Source of the DNA: Pagrus major
Taxonomy: Eukaryota; Chordata; Actinopteri; Spariformes; Sparidae
Assembly: GCF_040436345.1 (NCBI RefSeq)
Contig: NC_133216.1
Location: 17,150,110-17,214,109, forward strand
Direction: 5' to 3'
Length of the DNA stretch: 64,000 nt
The notes beneath the pieces are model-generated. The model ran no database searches, was not told the origin of the DNA, and saw nothing but the letters and a program-made list of their open reading frames with translations. Shown here one piece after another: positions 23,880-36,700 of the stretch (the first letter of the stretch is position 1; every line of letters starts with the position of its first letter). The translations under genes were made by a program, and so were the position numbers.

Positions 23880-24700
23880 TCAGGCCAGCTTCAGAGTACT
23901 GATGGGGAAGGAGGGCATGGTCACCATTGTCACAGGGTTGAGCACTGTCTGACCCATCAGCTGCGGGTGGTGGGCCACCATTTGGGTGCTCACTGCTGTC
24001 TGCTTGCCTACGATGGTGGCAGCTGGTTGGCTAGATGCAGTGCCATTCAACTGAGCGTGGGCATGGTTGATTGTGTGGGTGATGTGACCGACAACAGCTG
24101 GTTGTGTGACAGCCACCGGTTGGGGATAGAGGGCAGGCAGATGCTGGCTCAGGTGAGCCACCGGGTGTACGGTGATGTGGCCAATGGGTTGATGGCCGGG
24201 GGCTAACTGGACAGAGCTGGTGGTGGTGGCGGGAGCCAGGTGGGCAATGTGTTTGGGACCCCCTCCCTGGATGACGTGGTTGACTGCTTGGATGACGGAG
24301 GGGTGGGACACAGAAGCATGGGCAATAACTGTGGGGTGTAGACTGGGCATGGTCACCATCTGTGTCTGGGTGGGGATCAGGGGCTGACTGGGGGTGGTGG
24401 GAGTGCTGGATGTTGTAGCTATGAGTGTAGGTAGAGCTACAGGCTTGGACACTGGCTGTGGAGGAGTCACCGGCAGTGGCTGGAGCTGAGGCTGGTGCTG
24501 AGGGGCTTTGTGCTGGATGGAGATGTGTTGGGTAATGAAGGAGGTAGTGTTGGTGGTGGTGGGTGTCAGGGTGGGGGTCTGAGTGGGTGTTGCAGTCTTG
24601 GGCAGCTCAGGTTTCATGATTTGAGGCACGGTGGGTAAGGCAGTCTGTGCTCTGGGTGCAGTCTCGTCTTCTAGGTCATCATCCATAATGTCTTCACCTT
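23880..24700 (-). CDS. mnt: MNT last coding exon, C-terminal region
   Basis: Residues 332-604 with TGA at 23880-23882. The exon begins (E)GEDIMDDDLEDE, then a low-complexity Thr/Pro/His/Gln region, then blocks recognisable in MNT: VIQAVNHVIQGGGPKHIAH, IGHITVHPVAHL and QTVLNPVTMVTMPSFPISTL. The acceptor is TTGCAG|AAGGTG (phase 1). Confidence 0.95.
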
Positions 24701-27700
24701 CTGCAACATATGAGAGAATCAGCTCAGAGTTATTACATCTAATGCTGCATTTATTTTACCAAAAAGTGGTTTGGTGATGTGGTTGATGGGACATTTAGCA
24801 GGATTAACATAACTTATAATTATGATTATTATATTATATAAATATTCTTAATATTTATACACAGGCAGCCCTCCCATAATCCCACCTGAGGCCGTGGAGG
24901 TGGAGGCCTGGTCCTCTTCTGGCTGTACTGTCTGTCGGAGGACGCGGTCGATCTCGATCACATCCATCCACTGGCTCAGCTCGTTCTTGAGCTCTGCTAA
25001 TCGCTGCTGTGTGGCGATCTTCTCTCTGGCCAGCCGCTCCATGTCGTGCTCGTACTCCTTCTCTTTCCGCTTCAACGTCTGAAAAGAGAAAGCAAAAGAG
25101 GGTAAAACTCTTGAATCGCTGACCTGAGTGACTCCTGATACTGACAGTGTGAGCTGCCACCAGTAAAGAAACACTTTTACCAGTTTATTGGGTTCACATG
25201 TGCAGTGTAATGCAATAAGACAGTACAATGAATCCTGTCTTTGTGAAGCTTTGCTTTTGTCAGAGATGTGTTGATTCAATTCTATACTAATGTTTGAGGC
25301 CTCTGTAACAGACTGTGATATATTGTTTCATGTTCACCTCAAACTGGGTTTCACAAAATATTAGGGGCACAAAAAGAAGCTAATGTGGTTGTTGTTCAAA
25401 GTCTGTGGCTTTGTGTTGTGTAGCAGGCTGCTGTGTGTGTCAGTGTAACCACCTGCTTGTCACTGCTTTTTGCAGGATTTGATTGTATCAAACTAAAACC
25501 TCCATCTATGTAAAAATATAAAACAGAAATGTTTCCCTTTTGCTTTTGTTTTGGCCTCAAAGGAGAACACAGGCTGCTCACAGAGCAGATGTGTATTCTG
25601 TAATGGACTGAAAAAAAATTGAATTTTTCTGAGACTTTAAGTAAATGTTCTGAACTCCACCACTCTCACCATGTGAATAGTAAATCTGATTTGTGAAAGA
25701 GGCCTTTTTTTCTTCCTCCTCACACAGTAAGTAATCACAGACAATTCAACATTCGGCTTTAGTCAGTCATCAACAGAAGGGGGAAATTTTCTCATTACTT
25801 CATGTATTAGTCATCCACCAACAACCAGTGGATTTCTAGTGGATCGCTGGAGAAAAAGGCTCAAAACAAAGCACATCACTTCAGTAGGTTGCAGTTAACG
25901 ATTATTTCCATTGTCAATTAATCTGTCAATTATTTTCTGGTTTAATCCGTTAGTAGTTTGGTCTATGACGTCCTTAGTTTTCTTGTTTTGTCCAAAACCC
26001 AAAGATATTCAGTTTACCATCATAGAGGAGTAAAGAAACTATTAGAAAACTAGAAAATATTCAGAAAAACCTCAGAAAGAAAGCCTCCCATACGGTCCTT
26101 ACATCTGATTAATAAGGCTCAGGTCAACAAATAATGATTTAAAAATAAACCTGCGACCAGAGCCTGTGTGCAGGGAGCAAAATAACAGGGCTACAGGAGC
26201 AGGAGGGAAGGATGAGGTGGAGGAGACGAGTATGGAAAGTAGGAGGTGCTTCCAGGCAGTGGCTTTCCGTGACCCAATTTCCCCTTAACCCGTCAGCTGA
26301 CACAAGGCAAAACCAAACAAACTGAACTGGACTTCCTTGTACACAGCAACAGGAGGAAAAGTTTAAATACCGTATGAAAACTGTAACAAACAAGTGTGTA
26401 AGAATAAAGCAACACTATATAAACTCTGAAGAACTCAATCCCTGACTAATATAATACAGAGTTATGCTGTTAGGGATTAGTGTTTTGACATCCAACACCT
26501 TGTTTAATTTATGGTCAAAGTGTCCGACTGCGGCCTCGCTGGGAGAGGCTCAGGCAAATGACACTGTGAGAGATCTGTTACCAGCAACCTGATGACTCAG
26601 GATCATAAAGCCATTTCCTCAAAGGGTGGACTTCCTGTTAGTGTTCATACCACCGTGGATTTGTGTGTGTGAGTGTACCTGTGCAAGTCATGTGTGAGAG
26701 ATTGGGATTAAGAAAAGTGCTTCTGTATTGACCTTGTCTTACTGTAGCTGTATGTAGAGAGACTGTAGAGTTTGTACGGGTGCATCTACAGTATATTTTA
26801 CATGTACAGAAATAGCACAGGGGGACAAAAGGCGGGTCCAGTGTAAATCAGCACCTGTCTCTAGTCCTTATCCAGGATTAGAAATGCACGGGCCAAGCGG
26901 TCTGTGCTTGGGCTGCGTCCCATTAGGGTTGTTTTCAGTCACTCACACACACGCGAATACACACACAGAGGAAGTCACATATTAGTTTGGCAAAGGAACG
27001 ATACGACAAAAACAAAAGAAATCCAATTAAATCCACATGAATGACTCATTTAATCTGGTTATTTAAGCAAAGAACTTCACTTGTAATTACAGGACAATAC
27101 AGGTAGGTAGTTATAGGTAGATACACAAGTGTTTACATAAACAATCCTTACGTTTTTTTAGCGTTTAGGGCTGCAACTAACGATTATTTTCATTGTTGAT
27201 TAATCTGCAGATTATTTCACCGTTAATCAATGAATAGGTTAGTCTTTAAAAAAAAAAAACTTTCAAAATCTAAAAACATCTATAAATTGTTTATTTTGTC
27301 CAATGAAAAATCCAAAACCCCATATTTGACATGTTTGCTTCAAAAATGACTGAAACGATTAATTGATGATCAAAATAGTTGGCGATTTGTTTTCTGTCTA
27401 TCAACTAGCCATTATGTGTGTGTATGACCAATATACATACTGATATATACACTTGAGGACATTTTACAGCTGAAGAAGTGTCTCTACTCTCTGATAGATC
27501 AACTATGAGTAATCATGACACTTTCTAAATAACCTCAAACCTACAGTATTTTGTTACTTGTCGACCGACCTATACACAGATATGGTTATCATCTGCAATA
27601 TCCTGGCAAATCTCTGTTCACGACGAACAAGAAGAAAACATCTGTTGTATCTCATTACTTGTGAAATGTTGACAGTGGTCAAGTGCTTCTGGAAGACCGT

Positions 27701-30700
27701 TCTGATTCAAGTGTTCTCAGCCACAAACACTGTCATTCAAACAATAAAGCTATTGTATTTTAATAGTCTTTTGAAGCGCAGAGAGCAGAACTTCTCGTAT
27801 ACTTCACAAACTCGCACAACACTCATTACACATTAATCAGCGCACTCTTGAACATCTGGACACAGATGTGTAACTTGTGGCCAGCCATCGACAGCCACTC
27901 TCTGTCAACCAGAAGAGCTGTTGATATCCGCACTTCAGTCTGAGGACGTTGACAGGATCCTCGGCTTCTTCGACACATAGTGTACTGAAATGCCCCCACC
28001 TCTGGTTGCCATGGAAACAGCTGAAAACCTCCTTAAGGTTTCCTCGGTGACCAAAAAGACCACACACACACCTTTATGTGCCAAAAGCGCCGTTTAGTGT
28101 TGTCTGACATTGTTTGAACGTGTAGAGGTTTCTTTAAATAGAGCCTGTGTGTAATTTTGAAAATCAGATCAGTCAACAGCACCGAGCATCGATGTTCTGA
28201 TACACTAAGCACAGTCGGTCAGGCAGAATGAAACGGTATAATACAAAACATACAAAATACGTGACGCGTGGAGTGAAAAGGGCTGGCTGCCTCCCTTTTA
28301 CCCTCATGTATTAGCAGGCAGCCTTACATGAGTGGCGCCACAAATGTGCATGCCACAATCTATGACTCATGGAGAGAAAAATCGCTCCACAAACACCGAA
28401 ACCCAGTGAACTCTCCCTGTTACAGTGCTGATGGTGGATGGAGAAACAGCTAGCCTAAGATTAACTATGTAAACCTGATCAGCGAGTCTGTCGCAGATGG
28501 ATGCCACATGATTTCACCACCCTGTTAATCATGTCACCAGGTTGGTAGGACAAAAGGTGCCAAGTACCTTTTTGTTTCTCTGCACATGGCCGCACCCCCC
28601 GAGCCTCCGGTCCTCCTCCCTCCAAACAGACGAGGCCCCACCTCGGCCTCGTGTGAAAATCTAGATCAGTACAGGGATAGGCTGCATTATGTGTGTGTGT
28701 GTGGAAGGTAAACAGTGCTCGAGCGCCGTCCCAAGCAATGCGAGTGCCAAGCACATGGCCCCACAGAGAACAGGAGAGGGAGGGAGGGCAGCAGATAGCG
28801 GGGGATTGAAAGAGAGCAATACAAGCTGTACTCACTGACTCACTTTTGCAGCAGACGGCACAAGGCTGGGTTTTTCTTAAAGGGCCAGGAGCACAAGAGG
28901 CCACGTTGCAGACATGCTGCTCAGCCTGGCTGACTGATCACGCTTCTGCATTCAGGTCTTGTGACAGTGTTGTAACCATAAACCCTTGTCTTACTGTGCC
29001 TTCGAGCTGTAACAGAGAGCTTCACGTGGTGCCTGACTTCCAACAATAAAAGGCTTGTCTGCAGAAAAAATCCCTACTTTTGCACACCGTTCCTTGTGTG
29101 TAAGCTTGTGCTGGCCATAACTGACCTAATTACCTTATCGTGGTTTGGACTGGTCGATAATCCAGACCATGCTCCAGCACATGCAGCTGTGTTGTGGTAC
29201 TCTGACATATTGCTGTTGTGTTTTGTGTAAAACAATTGGACAGGAAATAACCCTGCTGATAGAGAAATTTCTCATCTTTCTCCATAAAAATCATCATCAA
29301 GCAAAATGTAGCAGTTGCTGAGCTTGACTGTAGTCTTGACAAGACTAAGCTGAGACCTTAAAAAACTTCACTGCCAATAAGACAGATTATTTTTCATGGT
29401 TTTTCATGATTTAGAAAATGTCAAAGCAATCAGCGCAACTTTGCTTTTAGGTAATGCTTCAAGTGAAATCTGCCATTATGTGCACATTGAAATGGCATTT
29501 ACTTTAAATGCTAAGCATGTTTAAACACCTCTATACCCTTTACATGTTCCCCACCAGATGGCATGACACGTTTCAGACTGGCAAGCAGGGGAGGAACAAG
29601 TTCGGTCAGCTTTGAGGGGGAAATGAAGCGCGAGCGGAGTAAACCGAGCCTTGTGTTTACCGCTCCATGTTCCCTCCCTGCTGCTGGCAGCTAAGCCTGC
29701 TGGTACGGTGAGTCCTGCCTGTTGCAGTGCTGGGCGGGGGCCCAGCACGGGGGGGTGACGTCACGCGGCTCAGGCTAGCCATGTGCTTGCTGCTCATGTG
29801 GCCTTAAAAGCTCAGAGAGAGAGAGGATGGAGGGAGGGGGAGCAGAGAGGAGGAGCTCTAATGCATCAGTGCTTATTTTATAGCCTCTTCCTTCACAGCG
29901 TCGCTACAGGCTCAGGGGAAAGCCTTCAGGAACTAGATGTACACAGAATCATGTACAGCTCTGTTAACTAACACAATCAAAAAATAAAAATAATCTATTT
30001 GCATGTAAGGTTTCTGGACATATTTGTCGAGTCATTTGGACTTGGAATGAGGAAGTTGAACTTGAACCATGTAGTTGTTGACTAAGTCAGTGACTTTCTG
30101 TAAAATGTAGCCAATAGTCACTACTATTTGTGCACTGACTTCCAAGTGAACATAACAGGCTAGATAAATCAAGCGAAATGTGATGCCGAGCCTAAAGCCT
30201 CTTATTTGAACCTCTCTTGATCTCCGTGTTTTTGTGTTTAGGCTGCTTCTCTGCTGCCAGCACAGAGGAGGGAAAGGACAGGGGCGGGGAGGGAGTCGTA
30301 TGCAGGCAGGACACGCGTCTGTACCACCCATGTCAAGATGACGGAGTGTGCACATGCTTTGTCTTGTTTTTTTGTGCCTCCCATCACCTTAAGTTCCCTG
30401 TTTTTACTCCAGCCCTCTTAAACAAAACACCAACCAATGAAAAAAGCCACCTGGTGACAAAGAGGCACGTAAGTGTAACCTACAAAGTACAATGGTGACC
30501 TACAACACATAAACTGTTATAACACAGGGTTATATACGTCTATATACTGCTTAAGGTCAATTCAATTTTAATGGGATACCTCAACCACTGTGTCTTCCTA
30601 GACTTCATGAGGTTGTACATTTGTAAAAGAAGTGGGATCAGCTCTGATTTTTGTCCTTCGTCTATTGGCTTTAAATATATCTCTTGTCTAGCTCAGCTGT

Positions 30701-33700
30701 TCATAGGAATAAAAGAAAGGCAGGTCAGTCTGCCAGTGGAACGCAGCACACTGAACACCATGTTGCTTAATCACACAGAGGGAGGGAGGGAGATTGGGTG
30801 ACGAGTGCTGCACCTACGCTGTCCTAGTTTCCACCCGCAGAGAGGAATAACCAAACTGCTGCTGCTGCTACTCAGAGCATCAAATCAGCAGCTCACTGGC
30901 TTCTGCAAAAATTATATTAGTATACCAACAAAACGCTTATATAATAATGAAGGAAATGAACAACTATAGGGTTCATTCTTTCATGGAGGCCTTAAAAGCT
31001 CATGAGCAAGTGTTCATAACTAAGTACCTAATAAGTTAACCAAATAAGTACCTAAATATTATGTAAGCCCAACATTAAACTCCAGTCATAACTAAGAAAA
31101 TGTAAATTTACAGCAAAAACTTCAACTAGAATACTGGAAGCACTGTTTAGTTATAATAATTACAGCACAAATATGACCGCCATTCTTAAATTACAACACC
31201 TGATGCCAACTTAAGTCCATGGGTGAACTGTCAGATTTAAAACTGCCACCCTATAGTATCTATCTATAGGAGAAAAATGACCCACAGTAAACAATGTGAC
31301 ACGCTCAGCAGCACAGTCACAGTCTGAAAGAGTTGAAGTAGACCAGTAGACCTTTGCACCAGCTGTTTACAACCAGGATACTCTCACAGTGAGGGCCTGA
31401 CTCAAACACATGGTGAGTCACTTGTGGACATGGCACACATTACTGGTAATAAACACTGGAGACACTTAAATACCGTACAAATGAGGAAGTATTAGAGATT
31501 CTTCAGGAAAGAAGGAACTAATCACAGAAATACAAAAGGTGGGACTGTGTTGTGGCAGAAAGCTGAAGATATTCTCCAAGAGGTTTTCAATAGGTGTCAA
31601 ACATCTTTGGTCTGAGTATTGGTAGTACATGTATTTTTTATCGCAGACTTAATGATAAGTCCACCTGACATCCACTTATCTTGTACTTGTGTCCTTTAAA
31701 ATCAATTGTGGCCTAAAAAAATAAAGACTTGTCTGTGAATAGCAGGACCACATTATGTAAATAACCATCGCTTGGAAGAAAACACATACAGCCATACACA
31801 CATAATCACTGTGTCTTCAAGTTCAGAACCCAATATGCAAATCCTGATAATTACACTTGTGATCACGCTTATTCATAAGAGTATGCTTTTTTTAATGCAT
31901 GGTTCATTCCAGGTGAGCTAATGGTGCGCCTATTTGTTTTTTCAACAGACGCCTCTCCTCTTGTACTCGACACTCTGGATCATATGTCAGTTCCAAAAAA
32001 GCTTTGAAAGAATGGAAGCAGCGTTGTTAAGTAGTAATCGTAAGTGTCAATAAACCTGTACAAACAAGTCTTCACTAGATTCACAGATATCTGGCGATGC
32101 AGAACACAGGCTGAAGCTGATAATAATAATCTCTAGTTCTGTAATATAATTTGTTTAACAATTAATACAATAAATTAAACACAGGTTTAAACTTCCACTT
32201 TGTAGAAAAGTGGATTTTTGAGTCCCATTCCCAACTCGACAAATACTGATGCTCTGGGATGGTGACCGACCCGACCTACAATCCCAAAGCGCCAGTATTT
32301 GACGAACTGGGAAAGAGACTTAAAAATCAGCTTTCTTACAAAGACTACCTTTAAAGACTGGAAAAATATAGTTATTTAGTTATCGGCCAAATATACAAAC
32401 ACTTTATGTACGCAAAGTCTGTTTGCTAGAGAGTTCATACCAGCATTAAGCCAAATCTGTCCCATCCCAAAAAACAGAGACATGGACCCGAGTTGACTAA
32501 AGTCACTGTTTTGATGACTTGACAGAACATAAAATAAATCACTTGAGACTCAAGTTAGAAGTTAAAGACTCATGACTTGACTTCTATTTTTGTTTAAGTC
32601 TGGCTGTCAGTGTTTCAAAGTGACGGGGGAGAAGAAAAAATGACCTGGGACTTGCTTCAGACTTGGACCAAATAACTTAAGAGTGACCTGTTTGTCTGAA
32701 GACGACATAATAAAAGGAGAGTCAAGTTGTCCAAGCACTGACCCACTGCATTCAGAGGCATTCACATAATGATGAAAGGCTTGTGGTAAAATAATTATAT
32801 GGACTTGCAATAGTCAGACACCACTGTACACATTAAGCACCAACACCTCAGAAACTAGCAGTGTACCTGAATGTATCTCAGCGCACTTCTTAGCACGCTC
32901 AGATTGGAGGTCTTCTTCTCGTCTATGTTCGGGATGTTTTTCTTCAGCGTCTCAAAGCACTCCTTCAAGTGCGCTCGTCTGACAGACACAAGACACAGAC
33001 AGGGCATTTGAGTCAGCAGAAATGGTGGAGCTGCACTTTACTTTAGATTACACAACTAGGTATTCAATTTGTGTATTTGACTAAAAAAGATTAAGCTTAG
33101 CATTCAAATTGAACTGCGACTATAAAAAAGGCATCACTCAGATGAAACGTTAATATACTGAGGGGAAAAACACTATGTAACCTGTACACTATTATTCAAA
33201 AGTAACAATATAAATAATAATCTTTCTCTTTAATGAGGCCCTATGGTAGACAGGTTGAACCCACCTGTTTTTCTCAAGCTTGTTATGCACCTCTCTTGTG
33301 CCTGCCCTGAAAGAGCACAAACGAGAGCACAGTAAGAATTTGGTGTCCAAAAGGGCAATGTGACAAGAAAAATCAAAATCAACCAAAGACAAGTTTTCTT
33401 GCTTTGTTGCTCGTGATGGTGATAATAATCTGTCGTGCAAGTCCAATTTAAAGTAGAACTTCTGTCATTTAGCGGTGAAATAAATACCAATAACATAACA
33501 GCTTCACAACAGCTAAATTTAGCTTGTTTTTCTTCATTTTTAATTGTTACAAAAAAATGCTTTTAGGTTTTAGGAGGCTACAGCTCAAAAGTAATTAATG
33601 ACATTTTACAGACTTATGTATTGATTGACAAAAATTACCTATTTGATTAATAATGTAAACAAGTTAATAGGTTTAGACTGACCCTCCAGGCCTCTTCTTG

Positions 33701-36700
33701 TTGTCAAGGTTGCGGCCATCATCGGGAGGACTCCCCCGGCTGATGGGACCGTTCTGTAGAGGAGCCTGCTGGAGCACAGGGCCCGACTGGGGGAGTAAGG
33801 CATGTTGCTGTGGGGGTGAGACGATGGAACCAGGATAGCGCTGAACCAGCTGCTGAGGTGTCTGCTGCAACAGTTTAGTGTTGTTAGTTTGGGCGACGAG
33901 CTGTGGGTGATGATGGTTCTGTATCAGCTGCTTGTGGTTGTTTGTCAGCACAGAGCTCTGGTGGTCGGGTTTGGGCTGCGGAGAGCGTGGCAGAGTAGCG
34001 GCAGGTGGAGGGGAGAGTGTGGCGACCTGCAGAGTGGGTGAGCCTGTAGGGTTGGGAGTGACCACGGGGATGGGGATGACAGTGATGGGCATGGAGGGTG
34101 GAGGCAGAGAGGGTGGTATGGGCACCGGGCTGCTCTCAGTGCGGAGCTCCTCTGCTTTGGAAACATTGTTGATTTGGGTTGTTGAGTTATAGGTCAAATC
34201 AGAGTGCCTCTCCTCTGACAGCTGCCCCAGACGCTGCTTCTCCTTTAGTTCATCCTCTGTGGAAGAAACAAGGCAGGTGAACATAAGAAATAGACACTTA
34301 AAATACTATAGACCACAGTATCACACCAAAAAATATAAATACCTTTCATGGTTGTTAAATCATTACGAGGCAGTCAATAATAGAACCCTGACCTTGATTA
34401 AAGGAGCACTATGTAGTTTTGGGGAAGAAATTTTAATCAGAAGAGAAAGATCTATATTGACTGATATTTTTTTTATGCCTGAAACAAACTAAATACCCAA
34501 ACTTTGTTTTGATGACTGAATATACTGAATAAACAAAATGACCTTAAAAGGACAACACAATTTCATACCGTTTTACTTTGTTTATATTTGGCGGACCCTG
34601 CCACCTTTCTAGCTTCAAACAGTGTTCTGGGGACCTTATTTTCCTGTGAGAACAGCTTGTTTATTCAGTTATGGAAAATATATCTGACTTTATAGTATTA
34701 TCTCATTAATAATGTAAATATTAAAGTTTGAATTTCTTCTCCAAAACTACATAGTGCCCCTTTAAGATATTTGTATATGAGATATGCGAGTATATGAGAA
34801 GACATAAAACAGGCCTATTTTCAGTTGTGACTGTTCGTATAAACAAACAACTGACAAACTATTAAAATAAGTCTTTGGTAATCGACATAAAAACACACAA
34901 ACCATGGACTACTACCTGCCACATTCTTCCTGATTCAACTACAACAAATACTCAAATTTTTAAGCAACAAGTGTCTCTACACAGAACTTGTTGACCTCTG
35001 TTATCCAAAACTTGTGTAACATGATGTCTGTCGCTCACAGCAGGTTTCTGTTTCTCAACACAAATAAACGGTTCCAGAAAGATCAGGACGAACATCTGAC
35101 AAAAACAGCAGTGAGTGCTCCATTATTAGCAGAATGTTATTTCATGTGATCACTTTCCGTGGTCAAGTAGTGACTATAACCATTACTATAAATAAATATG
35201 GGCAAACGGGAAGACATCTCTCAGTTAGTGGCTAGTAGGAGGGAAAGCATTTCTCTTTTTCTGTGCCTCTTTGTAAAAACCCTAGCAAGCTTCAAGCACA
35301 CTGCTCTAATGGCGGTACATCCTACTGTAATTTACCTCATGCCCTATTTACATTAGCATGCTAGGTGATCAGATCACAAGTGAACAGCTCTACGTATAGG
35401 TGTGAGTGCACCCAAGATGCACTGAGGACACATTGAGATCAGATCGCTCACGCCACATTTGTATGTGTTCTGTGCCCAAAGGCCTCAATCTTTTAGCAGT
35501 GTGTGCTACATGAAGGACATTCTGCTCAACCGTCCAATGCTCAAGAAGTATGTACTAATTCACGCACCAATTGCTTCATATTAAGGTGCAAGACACAGAC
35601 AGAAGACACAACAACTAGCAAAATGGTCGTGGATGGAGACTGTCTGCTTTCCATTTAGGCCGAATGATTGCCCGAGCGCCAAGGGCTTATTCTTCTTTTA
35701 TTTTCCAGCAGTCTAAGCATTGGAAAACATTCCTGCCTGTCACCCCTTAAAAACAACAATGTATGTGGTAGGCAAACATAAATGATGCATGTGTTTATTT
35801 ACATATAGAGCAGGGAGGTGAGGTCCACACAAGTGCTCACTCGAGACGCATGTGGCGATGCATTGTATTGCCAGGTGTGAGGTGACAGACTTAAAGCTGT
35901 CGACTTGTGATCCAATCACACAGGACGCATGTCAATGCCTGGTGTAAACAAGACCTTAAGGGACCTTTACCAACAACAGGTGTCCAGCGTTACTAATGTA
36001 AAAGGTGGTGACTTCAGTCATCTTTGAAGAAATCACATCAATTAAGAGAAAAGTCCATCAGCTGAGAGTGTAAATGTAAAAAACCCTGACACTTCAGAGA
36101 AAATGACACACTTAATAATATGTGCAATACTGCAGTATTTTGGCAATAAAAAGGAGTTGGCATCAAAGAGCTTCATCAGCCTTATTGTTCTCTCCAATCG
36201 TACTCAAAAGCCCTCAATAATGTATGGATGTTGGAGAAACGGCTGCGTCGTTGCTATGGCAGCTGTGATGTTCAGTGTTAGAGATGTCAGAAACATGTAG
36301 TCGTCATTAACATTATTATGAAGTGGATCAGGGTGACTGCAGCACTACACACCGTTCCCTTCACAGCAGAACTACAGATACAGTTGCAGAGAAGACTTAA
36401 TTACATCTAGGGAAATTTATAAAAGCCACAGAAAACACAATAATATCAATGTTAGGGATTATAACCATAAAATCACTAAAACAACCAAGACTCTGTGTGA
36501 CATATCATGACTGTAAAGATAAATCACACCAGAAGATTAAACATGTCTTAAAATAGAGTATCAGTTGCCAGGTCATCAGGTACAGTAGTAGTTCAGCTAA
36601 ATGGGACTAAAGCTAAAATAATAGAAACACCTGTCAGTATAACACAATGTAATTCAACAGCACTACAAATGGACTGCAGCCTCCAAAACAATCAACACCT

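Larger units (their letters stand above)
25079..32866 (-). other. mnt: MNT intron 4 (7.8 kb)
   Basis: Separates helix 2 of the bHLH from the zipper. It contains repeat copies (25888-26093, 27167-27400) and a GC-rich island-like patch with a full CRE (29560-29870). The open frames at 28.5-29.1 kb, 29.8 kb and 30.0-30.5 kb have no family similarity or splice support. Confidence 0.7.

Noticed and set aside
23680..23952. Plus-strand 90-codon frame over the end of MNT
   Set aside because: Shadow of the GC-rich MNT last exon and proximal 3' UTR on the opposite strand.
28479..30498. Several open frames of 60-140 codons in MNT intron 4
   Set aside because: No recognisable domain, no exon-like splice sites with consistent phase; some overlap each other on opposite strands.
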